In this document: positions 42,734 to 51,425 of the stretch, piece by piece | Position numbering within the stretch: the stretch's first letter is position 1 | Layout of the letters: the number at the start of each line of letters is the position of its first letter | From: Eubacterium sp. 1001713B170207_170306_E7 | GTDB lineage: Bacteria; Bacillota; Clostridia; Eubacteriales; Eubacteriaceae | Length of the DNA stretch: 64,000 nucleotides | NCBI RefSeq assembly: GCF_015547515.1 | Contig: NZ_JADMVE010000002.1 | Span: 248,001-312,000 of the forward strand | Direction: 5' to 3' | Notes under the pieces: generated by a model | The model's input: only the letters and a program-made list of their open reading frames with translations | The model's database searches: none | Told to the model about the DNA's origin: nothing | Position numbers and translations under genes: made by a program

Positions 42734-43916
42734 AAAAACCATAAGGCTGCTGAGCTCAGCGGTCCTGGCCATTATCCTCTGGCTGTTCATCAACGGGAAC
42801 AGCAATGATATTGTGCCCCAGGATATCAACGCAATTCCAGTCACCTTTACAAATATTGAAACGCTGCAGGAAAAACACCTGGTGCTGGAGGATAACCGGA
42901 ATTATTATGTGAATCTGCGCGTGCAGGGCACTGATCGGAGCCTCCAGGAAATCAATACCAATGAGATCACCGCAGAGGTCGATTTAAAGGACATTGATAA
43001 AAAAGGTGAGTACAACCCTGAGATTGTAATTAAGGGGCTGTCCAATTCCGTTATTCTGAAGGAGGTCAACCCAAGTACGCTTCATCTGGTGGTGGACAAT
43101 GTTATCGAGTCTGAAAAAGATGTGGAGGTCGTTACCCAGGGTAAGCCGGGGAATGACAATGCGGTTATTTCAGCTACCAGCACGGATAAGGTTCAGGTAA
43201 CCGGCGCGGAAGACCGCATCGCAGCCATTGATAAAATCGCGGTTACAGCCAATGTGAACGGCCTGACAGAGGATACCTCCAGAATGCTGGAGGTGACGCC
43301 CTACGATAAGGATGGAAACATCGTCAGTGGCGTTGAATGTGAACCGGATGTTGTCCGCGTCAATATCGAGGTGGGCAAGACAAAGTCTGTGAGCATCACC
43401 CCGCCGACAACGACAGGCAGTCCTCAGTCTGGCTACAAGGTAACCAGCGTGACCGTTGACCCGACCCAGAAGATGGTCGGCGCCAAGCAGGAGGTGCTGG
43501 ACACCATTCAGAACATTCAGATTGATCCGGTAGATGTTTCAGGAGCCAATAAAGCTGTGACCAAGGAGGTCGCGCTGAAGCTGCCAGACGGCGCCTCTTT
43601 TCTGGATAACGGTGACAAGGCCACGGTCACTGTCAATATCGAGCCGATTATTGAAAAGAGCTTTACGATCAGCAGTATTGAAACCCGCAACGTGGGCCAG
43701 GGGTTCACTGCCGCCAAGGTAAAGGATTCTTCGGTGGTGGTAAAGCTGAGCGGTACGGCTACCGAGCTCAACAAGCTGACCGCAGATAATATTAAGGCCT
43801 TTGTCGATCTGAACGGTCTGGGAAAGGGCGACCAGGAGGTCGTTATTCAGATATCCCTCCCCACCGACCAGATTAAGAGTATTACGCCAGCCCGCACAAC
43901 GGTCACCATTGAATAA
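42693..43916 (+). CDS. cdaR: YbbR-domain protein (CdaR-type regulator of CdaA)
   Basis: A 407-residue membrane-anchored protein. After a Lys-rich N-terminus, one helix (TIRLLSSAVLAIILWLFING) anchors an extracytoplasmic part made of several YbbR repeats (PVTFTNIETLQEKHLVLEDN; KGEYNPEIVIKGL; VSITPPTTTGSPQSGYKV and so on). CdaR proteins tune CdaA activity. ATG42693 has GAGGGA upstream; an in-frame ATG at 42642 would add 17 residues. It is coupled to cdaA by overlap. Confidence 0.88.
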   Translation: MATKKTKKQISINEKTIRLLSSAVLAIILWLFINGNSNDIVPQDINAIPVTFTNIETLQEKHLVLEDNRNYYVNLRVQGTDRSLQEINTNEITAEVDLKDIDKKGEYNPEIVIKGLSNSVILKEVNPSTLHLVVDNVIESEKDVEVVTQGKPGNDNAVISATSTDKVQVTGAEDRIAAIDKIAVTANVNGLTEDTSRMLEVTPYDKDGNIVSGVECEPDVVRVNIEVGKTKSVSITPPTTTGSPQSGYKVTSVTVDPTQKMVGAKQEVLDTIQNIQIDPVDVSGANKAVTKEVALKLPDGASFLDNGDKATVTVNIEPIIEKSFTISSIETRNVGQGFTAAKVKDSSVVVKLSGTATELNKLTADNIKAFVDLNGLGKGDQEVVIQISLPTDQIKSITPARTTVTIE

Positions 43917-43923
43917 AAAAAGT

Positions 43924-43957
43924 AAAAAGATCGGCGCCGATCAGCGCCGGTCTTTTT
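43924..43957 (+). terminator. Terminator after the cdaA operon
   Basis: AAAAGATCGGCGC pairs with GCGCCGGTCTTTT (one G-U pair), followed by T residues. Confidence 0.9.
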
Positions 43958-44034
43958 GGATTTTATAAGGATTAAAGCTTGTAAATCTGCAAAGGTTTTA
44001 ATATGGATTTAACAGGAATATTGATTACTTTATC

Positions 44035-44063
44035 TTGAAAAAGGAGAGCGGTTAATTTATAAT
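44035..44063 (+). promoter_or_regulatory. Promoter of serC
   Basis: TTGAAA (44035-44040), 17 bases, TATAAT (44058-44063). The start of transcription is about 50 bases upstream of GTG44122. Confidence 0.8.
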
Positions 44064-44121
44064 TAGTTAATGCACCTAAAATGATGCTAAAATCATACCA
44101 AATTTTTAGGAGGAATTTATA

Positions 44122-45210
44122 GTGGAAAGAGTTTACAATTTTTCTGCCGGTCCATCTGCTTTGCCGGTAGAAGTGCTTGAAAAAGCCGCAGCAGAAATGC
44201 TCAACTATGGTGGAACCGGAATGTCTGTCATGGAAATGAGCCACCGCTCTGCTGCATTTGCTCAAATTTTGGCTGACGCCAAAGCGTTGTATAAGGAATT
44301 GATGGGCGTGCCGGACAATTACGACATCCTGTTTTTACAGGGCGGCGGTTCTACACAGTTCGCCATGATCCCGTTAAACCTGATGACAAACACCGGCAAG
44401 GCGGACTTTGTGATCACGGGCAACTGGGCGAAAAAAGCCTTCCAGGAAGCCGGACGTTATGGTGACGCTCAGGCGGTTGCGTCCTCTGCGGATAAGACCT
44501 TTTCTTATATCCCGAAGCTGGACGCCTCAACCTTCAGAAAAGATGCGGATTACTTCTACATCTGCGTGAACAACACCATTTACGGAACGCGCTTCAGACC
44601 GGACAATCTGCCGGAAACAGGTGATGTGCCGTTGATCGCGGACATGTCTTCCAATATTTTGTCTGAAGTGTATGATGTGTCTAAGTTTGGCCTGATCTTT
44701 GCAGGCGCTCAGAAAAATATGGGACCGGCCGGCGTGGTTGCGGTGATTATCCGCAAAGACCTCGTTGGACACGCAATGGACATGACCCCAACCATGTTAA
44801 ATTATCAGACACATGTGGACGCAGACTCCTGCTACAACACCCCGCCGTGCTATGGTATTTATATCTGCAAGCTCGTTTATGACTGGGTAAAAGCACAGGG
44901 CGGCGTTGCAGCCATGGAAGCCTTTAACAAAGAAAAATCCGCGAAATTATATGATTTCCTGGATAACAGCGCCATGTTCAAGGGGACGGTTGTTGCGGAA
45001 GACCGCTCGTTAATGAACGTGCCTTTTGTCACCGGCAACGAAGAACTGGACGCCAAATTTGTTAAGGAAGCCAAAGCGGCCGGCCTTGAAAACCTGAAGG
45101 GCCACCGTACAGTCGGCGGCATGCGCGCCAGCATTTACAACGCAATGCCAATGGCAGGCGTCGACGCACTCATCGACTTCATGAAGAAGTTTGAAATGGA
45201 AAACAAATAG
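44122..45210 (+). CDS. serC: Phosphoserine aminotransferase
   Basis: A 362-residue PLP enzyme that converts 3-phosphohydroxypyruvate to phosphoserine with glutamate. The start is GTG44122 with AGGAGG upstream, giving ERVYNFSAGPSALPVEVLEK. The PLP lysine is K198 in FAGAQKNMGPAG. Other family motifs are GTGMSVMEMSHRS and FLQGGGSTQFAMIP, with GMRASIYNAMP near the C-terminus. It is followed by serA, a natural pathway pair. Confidence 0.96.
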   Translation: MERVYNFSAGPSALPVEVLEKAAAEMLNYGGTGMSVMEMSHRSAAFAQILADAKALYKELMGVPDNYDILFLQGGGSTQFAMIPLNLMTNTGKADFVITGNWAKKAFQEAGRYGDAQAVASSADKTFSYIPKLDASTFRKDADYFYICVNNTIYGTRFRPDNLPETGDVPLIADMSSNILSEVYDVSKFGLIFAGAQKNMGPAGVVAVIIRKDLVGHAMDMTPTMLNYQTHVDADSCYNTPPCYGIYICKLVYDWVKAQGGVAAMEAFNKEKSAKLYDFLDNSAMFKGTVVAEDRSLMNVPFVTGNEELDAKFVKEAKAAGLENLKGHRTVGGMRASIYNAMPMAGVDALIDFMKKFEMENK

Positions 45211-45392
45211 GCAAAACAAAGCAAGGATATGGAATTTTTGAAAAATCGGCAATCCTTATAAGAACATTCATTGACAGCACGCTGAGCACCGGCGCCCGTT
45301 TTGCAGGCGCACCAAATACTGCGTGTAGTAAAGCCTGGGTAGTGTCGAAGTAGGCCAGGATTTGCTGCAGCTGAATTGAAAGGTAATTACAA
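45211..45392 (+). promoter_or_regulatory. 182-base structured spacer between serC and serA
   Basis: It contains hairpins GCGCC/GGCGC around 45288-45307 and CCTGG/CCAGG around 45330-45359, followed by AAAGG before ATG45393. It may be a leader with regulatory structure; no riboswitch class could be named. Confidence 0.35.
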
Positions 45393-46562
45393 ATGAATTT
45401 TGAAGTACAAACCCTCAATAATATCTCTAAAAGAGGTCTTAAGTTATTAGATGAAAACTACACCGTTGCAGATGCTGTAGAAGCACCTGATGCCATTCTC
45501 GTGAGAAGTGCCAAAATGCACGATATGGACATTCCTGAGAGCGTTAAGTTTATCGGCCGCGCAGGCGCGGGCGTTAACAATATCCCAATCGATAAATGCT
45601 CTGAACAGGGGATTGTGGTCTGTAATTCTCCGGGAGCCAACGCCAACGCAGTTAAAGAGCTGGTGGCGCTGGGGATGCTGATGTCCTCCCGTAAGGTAGT
45701 GGACGGCGTCGAATGGACAAAGACACTGCTGGATGAAGCCGGCGATGTCGGAGCAGCGGTGGAAAAGGGAAAGAAGGCCTTTGTCGGGCCGGAATTGTAC
45801 GGTAAAAAAATGGGCGTTGTCGGCCTGGGCGCTATCGGGGTACTGGTAGCCAACATGGCAGTAGATTTTGGTATGAAGGTCTACGGCTTCGACCCCTACT
45901 TATCCATTGAACACGCTTGGGGATTAAGCAGAAAAGTAAAAAGGTCCACAAGCAAGGAAGCAATCTTTAAAAATTGCGACTATATTTCCTTACATATACC
46001 CTTCATGGAAGAAACCAAGAACTTTGTGGACGCAGACATTTTAAAAGAAACGAAAAAAGGCCTGCGCCTCATGAATTTTGCCCGCGGTGGTCTGGTTGAC
46101 GACGCAGCCATCAAAACTGCGCTTGAAGACGGAACCGTTGCCGCATATGTTGTGGATTTCCCAAATGAAGAAACCTTAAAGATGCCAAATGTGATCAACA
46201 TTCCGCATCTCGGTGCCTCCACACCGGAAAGTGAAGAAAACTGCGCGGTTATGGCTGTAGAAGAACTGCGCGAATACCTCGAAAATGGTAACATTGTAAA
46301 CTCTGTAAACTATCCAAACTGCAGCATGGGTGTATGCAGGAGCGTACACCGCATCACCGTCAATCACCGAAACATTCCGAACATGATCGGTCAGATCACT
46401 GCTGTGCTCGCGGGACACAACATTAATATTTCTGACATGACCAACAAAAACCGAGGTGAATGGGCGTATACCATGATCGACGTCGACAGCGAAGTGGGCG
46501 ATAACGTGAAAGAAGCGTTAAAAACCATTGAAGGCGTCACCCGCGTCCGTGTTTTAAAATAA
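45393..46562 (+). CDS. serA: D-3-phosphoglycerate dehydrogenase
   Basis: A 389-residue NAD-dependent enzyme of the 2-hydroxyacid dehydrogenase family with a C-terminal ACT domain. Motifs: RAGAGVNNIPID, GVVGLGAIGVLVANMAVDFG (Rossmann fold), MNFARGGLVDDAAIKTAL, and the catalytic H in NIPHLGASTPESEENCA. The ACT part (NMIGQITAVLAGHNINISDM) suggests allosteric control by serine. It starts the serine pathway and lies downstream of serC. The sequence is complete. Confidence 0.95.
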   Translation: MNFEVQTLNNISKRGLKLLDENYTVADAVEAPDAILVRSAKMHDMDIPESVKFIGRAGAGVNNIPIDKCSEQGIVVCNSPGANANAVKELVALGMLMSSRKVVDGVEWTKTLLDEAGDVGAAVEKGKKAFVGPELYGKKMGVVGLGAIGVLVANMAVDFGMKVYGFDPYLSIEHAWGLSRKVKRSTSKEAIFKNCDYISLHIPFMEETKNFVDADILKETKKGLRLMNFARGGLVDDAAIKTALEDGTVAAYVVDFPNEETLKMPNVINIPHLGASTPESEENCAVMAVEELREYLENGNIVNSVNYPNCSMGVCRSVHRITVNHRNIPNMIGQITAVLAGHNINISDMTNKNRGEWAYTMIDVDSEVGDNVKEALKTIEGVTRVRVLK

Positions 46563-46580
46563 GGATAAGGAGAACGCGAT

Positions 46581-47822
46581 ATGGCAACTATCAGACCCTT
46601 TAAAGCCGTTCGTCCTGTTCCGGAAAAAGCCGCTGATGTGGCAGCTCTTCCTTACGATGTCTATAATCGTGAGGAAGCGGCTGCTGCCGTTTACGGCAAG
46701 TACGACTCTTTTCTGAGAGTTGACCGTCCGGAGAGTACCCTGGATCACCGCATGAATATGTACGATCCCTTTGTATATGAGCAGGCAGCCAAGAACCTTC
46801 AGAAGCTGTATGACCGTAAGGTCATTGCCCAGGATGAAACGCCGAGCCTTTATCTTTATGAGCTGGTTATGGACGGCAGAAGCCAGGCTGGCCTGGTCAC
46901 CTGCACGGCCATCGACGAGTATCTGAACAACACCATTAAAAAACACGAGCTTACCCGTGAAGACAAGGAGCAGGACCGCATTAAGCATGTGGACGCCTGT
47001 AACGCCAACACGGGCCCTATCTTCCTGACCTACCGCGGACAGGAGGACATCAACGGCGTGATTGCCGAAACCATGAAAAACAAACCGGTAGTTGACTTTA
47101 CAGCCGACGACGGCGTCATTCACCGAGTCTGGGTCATCGACGACGAGGAAACCATTAACCGTCTGGTTGAGGATTTCAAAAAAGTCGGTAATTTTTACAT
47201 CGCCGACGGACACCACCGCTGCGCTTCTGCCGTGAAGGTGGGCCTTATGCGCCGCGAGGAGCACCCGGATTATACCGGTGACGAAGAATTTAATTATTTC
47301 CTGTCTGTACTGTTTCCGGATGAACAGCTTGCCATCATGGACTACAACCGTGTGGTGAAGGATCTGAACGGCATGACCGCTGATGCGTTCATCGCCGCGC
47401 TGGAAAATCAGTTTGACGTGGAGGATAAGGGGACAGAGCCGGTCCGCCCGCCTGCTAAGGGCACCTTTGGGATGTTCCTTGAGGGCAGATGGTATCTGCT
47501 GACCGCCAAAGAAGGCACTTATGCTGCCGACGACCCGGTTGGCAGCCTGGACGTGGCGATTTTACAGAATAATATTCTGGTACCCATTTTAGGCATTGAG
47601 GATATCCGTACCGATAAGCGCATTGACTTTGTCGGCGGTATCCGGGGCCTTGGCGAGCTTGAGCGCCGTGTGGGCGAGGATATGAAGGTGGCTTTTTCAA
47701 TGTATCCCACCGCCATTTCTGAGCTCATGGCCATTGCGGACGCTGATCTGCTCATGCCACCAAAATCCACCTGGTTTGAACCCAAACTCCGCAGCGGGCT
47801 CTTTATCCATAACCTGGATTAG
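46581..47822 (+). CDS. DUF1015 family protein in the serine module
   Basis: A 413-residue cytoplasmic protein of the DUF1015 family (TIRPFKAVRPVPEKAADVAA; PYDVYNREEAAAAVYG; SFLRVDRPES; FYIADGHHRCASAVKVGL). The motif ADGHHR is conserved in the family and suggests a phosphate- or metal-handling site, but no activity is established that I can cite. An AAGGAGAA site precedes ATG46581, 18 bases after serA, so it is very likely in the same transcript. No serB (phosphoserine phosphatase) gene is present here, which makes this protein a candidate for a role in serine metabolism. Confidence 0.85.
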   Translation: MATIRPFKAVRPVPEKAADVAALPYDVYNREEAAAAVYGKYDSFLRVDRPESTLDHRMNMYDPFVYEQAAKNLQKLYDRKVIAQDETPSLYLYELVMDGRSQAGLVTCTAIDEYLNNTIKKHELTREDKEQDRIKHVDACNANTGPIFLTYRGQEDINGVIAETMKNKPVVDFTADDGVIHRVWVIDDEETINRLVEDFKKVGNFYIADGHHRCASAVKVGLMRREEHPDYTGDEEFNYFLSVLFPDEQLAIMDYNRVVKDLNGMTADAFIAALENQFDVEDKGTEPVRPPAKGTFGMFLEGRWYLLTAKEGTYAADDPVGSLDVAILQNNILVPILGIEDIRTDKRIDFVGGIRGLGELERRVGEDMKVAFSMYPTAISELMAIADADLLMPPKSTWFEPKLRSGLFIHNLD

Positions 47823-47852
47823 GAAAACGCTCGAGGAGGTTTATCAACCATT

Positions 47853-49058
47853 ATGGGGAAAATCAATTTAGGCATCTTGCCGAAGCTTTTGCTGGGGATT
47901 CTGATCGGGATACTGGTCGGGTCCCTCGGCAATCTTTTTAATGTAAGCGGTGCGCCGGCCTTTCGCCTGGTCATCGAGCTTGCAGCGACATTTACCGCGC
48001 TGTTCAGCACCTTTTTACAATTTTTGATCCCGCTTCTGATCGTCTCCTTTGTGGCAGTCGGTCTGGCAGATCTTGGCCAGAAGGCCAACAAACTTTTTCT
48101 TGTTACGCTGCTTTTGGCTTACTGCTCTACGGTGCTTGCAGGCCTGCTGGCGTATTTTTTTGGATACGCCGTTCTCCCGCAGTGGATCAGTCCCATCAGC
48201 AGTATGAATACCAGCGGAACGGATTTTTCACCCTTGTTTACCATCAGCGTTGATCCGGTGTTTGGTGTTATGACCGCGCTGATCCTGGCCTTTGTGCTGG
48301 GAATCGGTCTGGCGAATATCAAGGGGGAGGGCTTGTTGGGCTGTCTGAAGGATTTACAGCAGATTATTACCCTCACGTTAAAAAAGATCATTATCCCGCT
48401 CATTCCGGTTTATATCGCCACGCAGTTTTCCGGTATCGCCGCGTCGGGAGAGCTTTTTTCAACCATCAGGATGTTTATTATGCTTTTTGTTATGATTCTT
48501 GTTTTCCAGTGGGTTTATCTTCTTGTCCAGTTTGGTCTCTCGTCGCTTTTGGCGGGAGAAAACCAGTTCAAAAAGATCAAAAATATCATTCCAGCCTATT
48601 TTACCGCGCTGGGGACCCAGTCGTCAGCGGCTACCATTCCGGTTAACCTGGAATGCGTCTATAAAAACAGGGTCACTAAGGACGTGGCGGATTTTTGTAT
48701 TCCGCTGTGCGCCACCATTCACCTGGCGGGCGACACAGTCTGTCTGGTGCTGGGCACCATGGGCATTATGCTGGCCAGCGGAATGTCGCCGGATTTTGGC
48801 CTTTACCTGCCGTTTATTCTGATGCTGGGCGTTACCATGGTGGCGGCTCCGGGCGTTCCGGGCGGCGGTGTCATGGCGGCTCTTGGCATTATCGGCTCCA
48901 TGCTTGGCTTTACTGAAAGCATGCAGTCGCTTATTATTTCACTGCACTTTTCCCAGGACAGCTTTGGAACAGCAGCGAACATTATGGGAGATCAGGCCAT
49001 CGCCTTTGTGGTAGACGCTGTGGATCAGAAGCACAGTGAAAAGCAGGTGAAGACCTGA
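47853..49058 (+). CDS. Dicarboxylate/amino-acid:cation symporter (DAACS), likely serine/threonine
   Basis: A 401-residue transporter with about eight helices of the DAACS (GltP/SstT) fold: start GKINLGILPKLLLGILIGIL, hairpin region GTQSSAATIPVNLECVY with the serine-rich re-entrant loop, LCATIHLAGDTVCLVLG and MGDQAIAFVVDAVDQ at the end. Na+-coupled uptake of serine/threonine or dicarboxylic amino acids. An AGGAGG site precedes the ATG. Its position after serC-serA-DUF1015 favours serine as substrate, by inference. Confidence 0.85.
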   Translation: MGKINLGILPKLLLGILIGILVGSLGNLFNVSGAPAFRLVIELAATFTALFSTFLQFLIPLLIVSFVAVGLADLGQKANKLFLVTLLLAYCSTVLAGLLAYFFGYAVLPQWISPISSMNTSGTDFSPLFTISVDPVFGVMTALILAFVLGIGLANIKGEGLLGCLKDLQQIITLTLKKIIIPLIPVYIATQFSGIAASGELFSTIRMFIMLFVMILVFQWVYLLVQFGLSSLLAGENQFKKIKNIIPAYFTALGTQSSAATIPVNLECVYKNRVTKDVADFCIPLCATIHLAGDTVCLVLGTMGIMLASGMSPDFGLYLPFILMLGVTMVAAPGVPGGGVMAALGIIGSMLGFTESMQSLIISLHFSQDSFGTAANIMGDQAIAFVVDAVDQKHSEKQVKT

Positions 49059-49063
49059 AAGCG

Positions 49064-49105
49064 AAAACCTGTGGGCGCATCGTCGGTGCGCCTGCGGGTT
49101 TTTTA
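49064..49105 (+). terminator. Terminator of the serine module
   Basis: AAAACCTGTGGGCGCA pairs with TGCGCCTGCGGGTTTT, followed by T. A strong stem with one G-U pair. Confidence 0.92.
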
Positions 49106-49135
49106 GATTTTTGGAGAGACTTTGCCAAGATTTTC

Positions 49136-49164
49136 TTGAAACAGCCGCTCATATCCGCTATACT
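49136..49164 (+). promoter_or_regulatory. Promoter of the purine permease
   Basis: TTGAAA (49136-49141), 17 bases, TATACT (49159-49164). Confidence 0.78.
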
Positions 49165-49198
49165 TACTAGGTTACTGAAACTTACAAGGAGAAATGAA

Positions 49199-50569
49199 AT
49201 GAAGGAAAAAGAAAATGTAACGGCCAGTGTCGGCAATATCTTTAAGCTTGACGGCCGTGTACCGGTATCAAAGGCCATTCCCTTTGGCGTACAGCATGTA
49301 CTGGCCATGTTTGTGGCCAATATCGCGCCAATCCTCATCGTGGCTAACGTGGCGGGGCTCAGCGAGGACCAGAAGGCCATGCTGGTGCAGAACGCCATGT
49401 TTATCGCCGGGATTGGAACCCTGGTGCAGCTTTATCCGCTGTGGCGGCTGGGAGCCCGCCTGCCCATTGTCATGGGCATCAGCTTTACTTTTGTCACCAT
49501 TCTGAGCTATGTTTCGGCTACCTACGGCTATGCGGCCGCCATGGGGGCGGTGCTTGTCGGCGGCCTGATCGAGGGGACGCTGGGGATTTTCGCTAAATAC
49601 TGGCGCCGGATTATCTCGCCCATCGTGGCGGCCTGTGTGGTCACCTCGATCGGGTTCTCTCTGCTGATTGTGGGCGCGACCTCCTTTGGCGGGGGCAGCG
49701 GCAGCGCGACCTTTGGCTCAGCCCAGAACCTGATCTTGGGAAGTGTGACACTGGTGTGCTGCCTGCTGTTCAATATTTTTGCGAAATCCTACTGGAAGCA
49801 GCTGTCTGTGCTGTTCGGCCTGGTGGTCGGCTATATTCTCGCGGTCTTTATGGGCGCGGTGGATTTTTCGGATATGAGCAGTGTGGGCGTGATCGCTCTG
49901 CCGCAGTTCATGCCCTTTGTGCCAGAGTTTAATCCGGGCGCCATCATCGCTGTGACGCTGATCTTTCTGGTTTCAGCGACTGAAACCATTGGCGATACCT
50001 CGGCCATGACAGTGACCGGACTGGGCAGAGATGTGACGGACCGTGAAATATCCGGCTCGCTGGCCTGCGATGGTTATATGAGCGCTATCTCTTCGCTGTT
50101 TGGCTGTATGCCCATTACCTCCTTCAGCCAGAATGTCGGCCTGATCGCCATGACGAGGGTGGTCAACCGCTTTACCATCATGACCGGCGCCTGTGTGATG
50201 ATTCTGGCCGGGCTGGTGCCTGTGGTGGGCAAGCTTTTTGCCACCCTGCCCGAGGCGGTGCTGGGCGGCTGTACGATCATGATGTTTGGTACCATTGTGG
50301 TCAGCGGGATTCAGATGATTACCCGCTGCGGCTTTAACCAGCGCAATACCATCATTGTGGCCCTGTCCCTGAGTGTGGGCATCGGCTTTACCGAGGTGCC
50401 GGAGATTTTCAGTATCTTCCCTCAGATGGTTCAGCAGGTGTTTGCCAATAACTGCGTGGCCATTGTCTTTGTGGTCGCCATTGTCCTGAACCTGGTACTG
50501 CCAAAGGACATGGAGCTGAAAGCCCCTGTGGAAAACAGCGGAGAGAATCCGGAAACCGCAGCTGAATAG
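49199..50569 (+). CDS. NCS2 (NAT) family purine permease, xanthine/urate type
   Basis: A 456-residue nucleobase:cation symporter with about 12-14 helices. The NAT signature reads QNVGLIAMTR; an Arg at that end is typical of xanthine/urate transporters (UapA-like) rather than uracil carriers, so xanthine or urate is likely. Other hallmarks are FGVQHVLAMFVANIAPILIV, VSATETIGDTSAMTVTGLGR and PVVGKLFATLPEAVLGGCTI. ATG49199 follows an AAGGAG site. It is a single gene between a promoter and a terminator. Confidence 0.9.
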   Translation: MKEKENVTASVGNIFKLDGRVPVSKAIPFGVQHVLAMFVANIAPILIVANVAGLSEDQKAMLVQNAMFIAGIGTLVQLYPLWRLGARLPIVMGISFTFVTILSYVSATYGYAAAMGAVLVGGLIEGTLGIFAKYWRRIISPIVAACVVTSIGFSLLIVGATSFGGGSGSATFGSAQNLILGSVTLVCCLLFNIFAKSYWKQLSVLFGLVVGYILAVFMGAVDFSDMSSVGVIALPQFMPFVPEFNPGAIIAVTLIFLVSATETIGDTSAMTVTGLGRDVTDREISGSLACDGYMSAISSLFGCMPITSFSQNVGLIAMTRVVNRFTIMTGACVMILAGLVPVVGKLFATLPEAVLGGCTIMMFGTIVVSGIQMITRCGFNQRNTIIVALSLSVGIGFTEVPEIFSIFPQMVQQVFANNCVAIVFVVAIVLNLVLPKDMELKAPVENSGENPETAAE

Positions 50570-50610
50570 AAAAATCCCTCTGCCGGAGAATAAGGCGGAG
50601 GGATTTTTTT
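50570..50610 (+). terminator. Terminator after the purine permease
   Basis: AATCCCTCTGCC pairs with GGCGGAGGGATT (one G-U pair), followed by a run of T. Confidence 0.92.
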
Positions 50611-50641
50611 AATCTTTATCATTTCTTTAAACTTTATAAAA

Positions 50642-50668
50642 GCTAACCAAAAGGGTAGCGATTATAAT
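50642..50668 (+). promoter_or_regulatory. Promoter with overlapping inverted repeat before the ABC exporter
   Basis: TATAAT at 50663-50668 is preceded by GCTAACC (50642-50648) and GGGTAGC (50653-50659), an inverted repeat with one mismatch in the spacer region. This is a likely repressor operator, as in many GntR/YtrA-controlled ABC exporters. Confidence 0.45.
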
Positions 50669-50699
50669 AGGGATAACAAATCAAAAGGAGTGACCTGAA

Positions 50700-51425
50700 A
50701 TGCTAAGGATTGACAATGTTTCAAAAACCTATGGCGACAAAAAAATAAAAGCCGTTGACAATATTCACTTTGAGGTGAAGCCGGGGGAAATTTTCGGCTT
50801 TGTGGGCCCCAATGGCGCGGGCAAGACCACGACCATCAAAATGATCGTGACCCTGCTGAGACCGGACAATGGCCGGATTTTTATCAATGGTGTGGACAAC
50901 AGCCAGGATATTATGGGCGCTAAGCAGCAGTTCAGCTATGTGCCGGATAACCCGGAGCTTTTTGAAAAGATCAAGGGGATCGAGTATCTGAATTTTATGG
51001 CTGACGTTTACCAGGTATCGGAGGCGGACCGGGTGGCCCGGGCGGAACGGTACCTGAAAATTTTTGAGCTCGACAAAGCAGTGGGCGACCCCATCAGCTC
51101 CTACTCTCATGGAATGAAGCAGAAAATCGCCCTGATCGGTGCGCTGATCCACGACCCGAATCTCTTTGTGCTTGACGAGCCCATGGTTGGGCTGGACCCC
51201 AAGGCGTCCTTTGAGCTGAAAAAGATCATGCGGGAAATGTGTGACCGCGGAAAATCGGTGTTTTTCTCCACCCATGTGCTGGATGTCGCCGAAAAGCTCT
51301 GCGACCGGATCGCCATCATCAACAAAGGACAGATCATCGAGATCGGTACCATGGATGAAATCCGGGCGAAGGTGGGCAGCAGGGAATCACTGGAAAATAT
51401 CTTCCTGGAGTTGACGGAAAAATGA
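50700..51425 (+). CDS. ABC transporter ATP-binding protein
   Basis: A 241-residue ABC ATPase. Walker A GPNGAGKTT, signature SYSHGMKQKIAL (a known variant of LSGGQ), Walker B LFVLDEPMVGLD, and H-loop STHVLDVAEKLC. It would power the permease encoded next, overlapping by 4 bases. AAAAGGAGTG precedes the ATG. Antibiotic or lipid export is plausible, but the substrate is unknown. Confidence 0.93.
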   Translation: MLRIDNVSKTYGDKKIKAVDNIHFEVKPGEIFGFVGPNGAGKTTTIKMIVTLLRPDNGRIFINGVDNSQDIMGAKQQFSYVPDNPELFEKIKGIEYLNFMADVYQVSEADRVARAERYLKIFELDKAVGDPISSYSHGMKQKIALIGALIHDPNLFVLDEPMVGLDPKASFELKKIMREMCDRGKSVFFSTHVLDVAEKLCDRIAIINKGQIIEIGTMDEIRAKVGSRESLENIFLELTEK

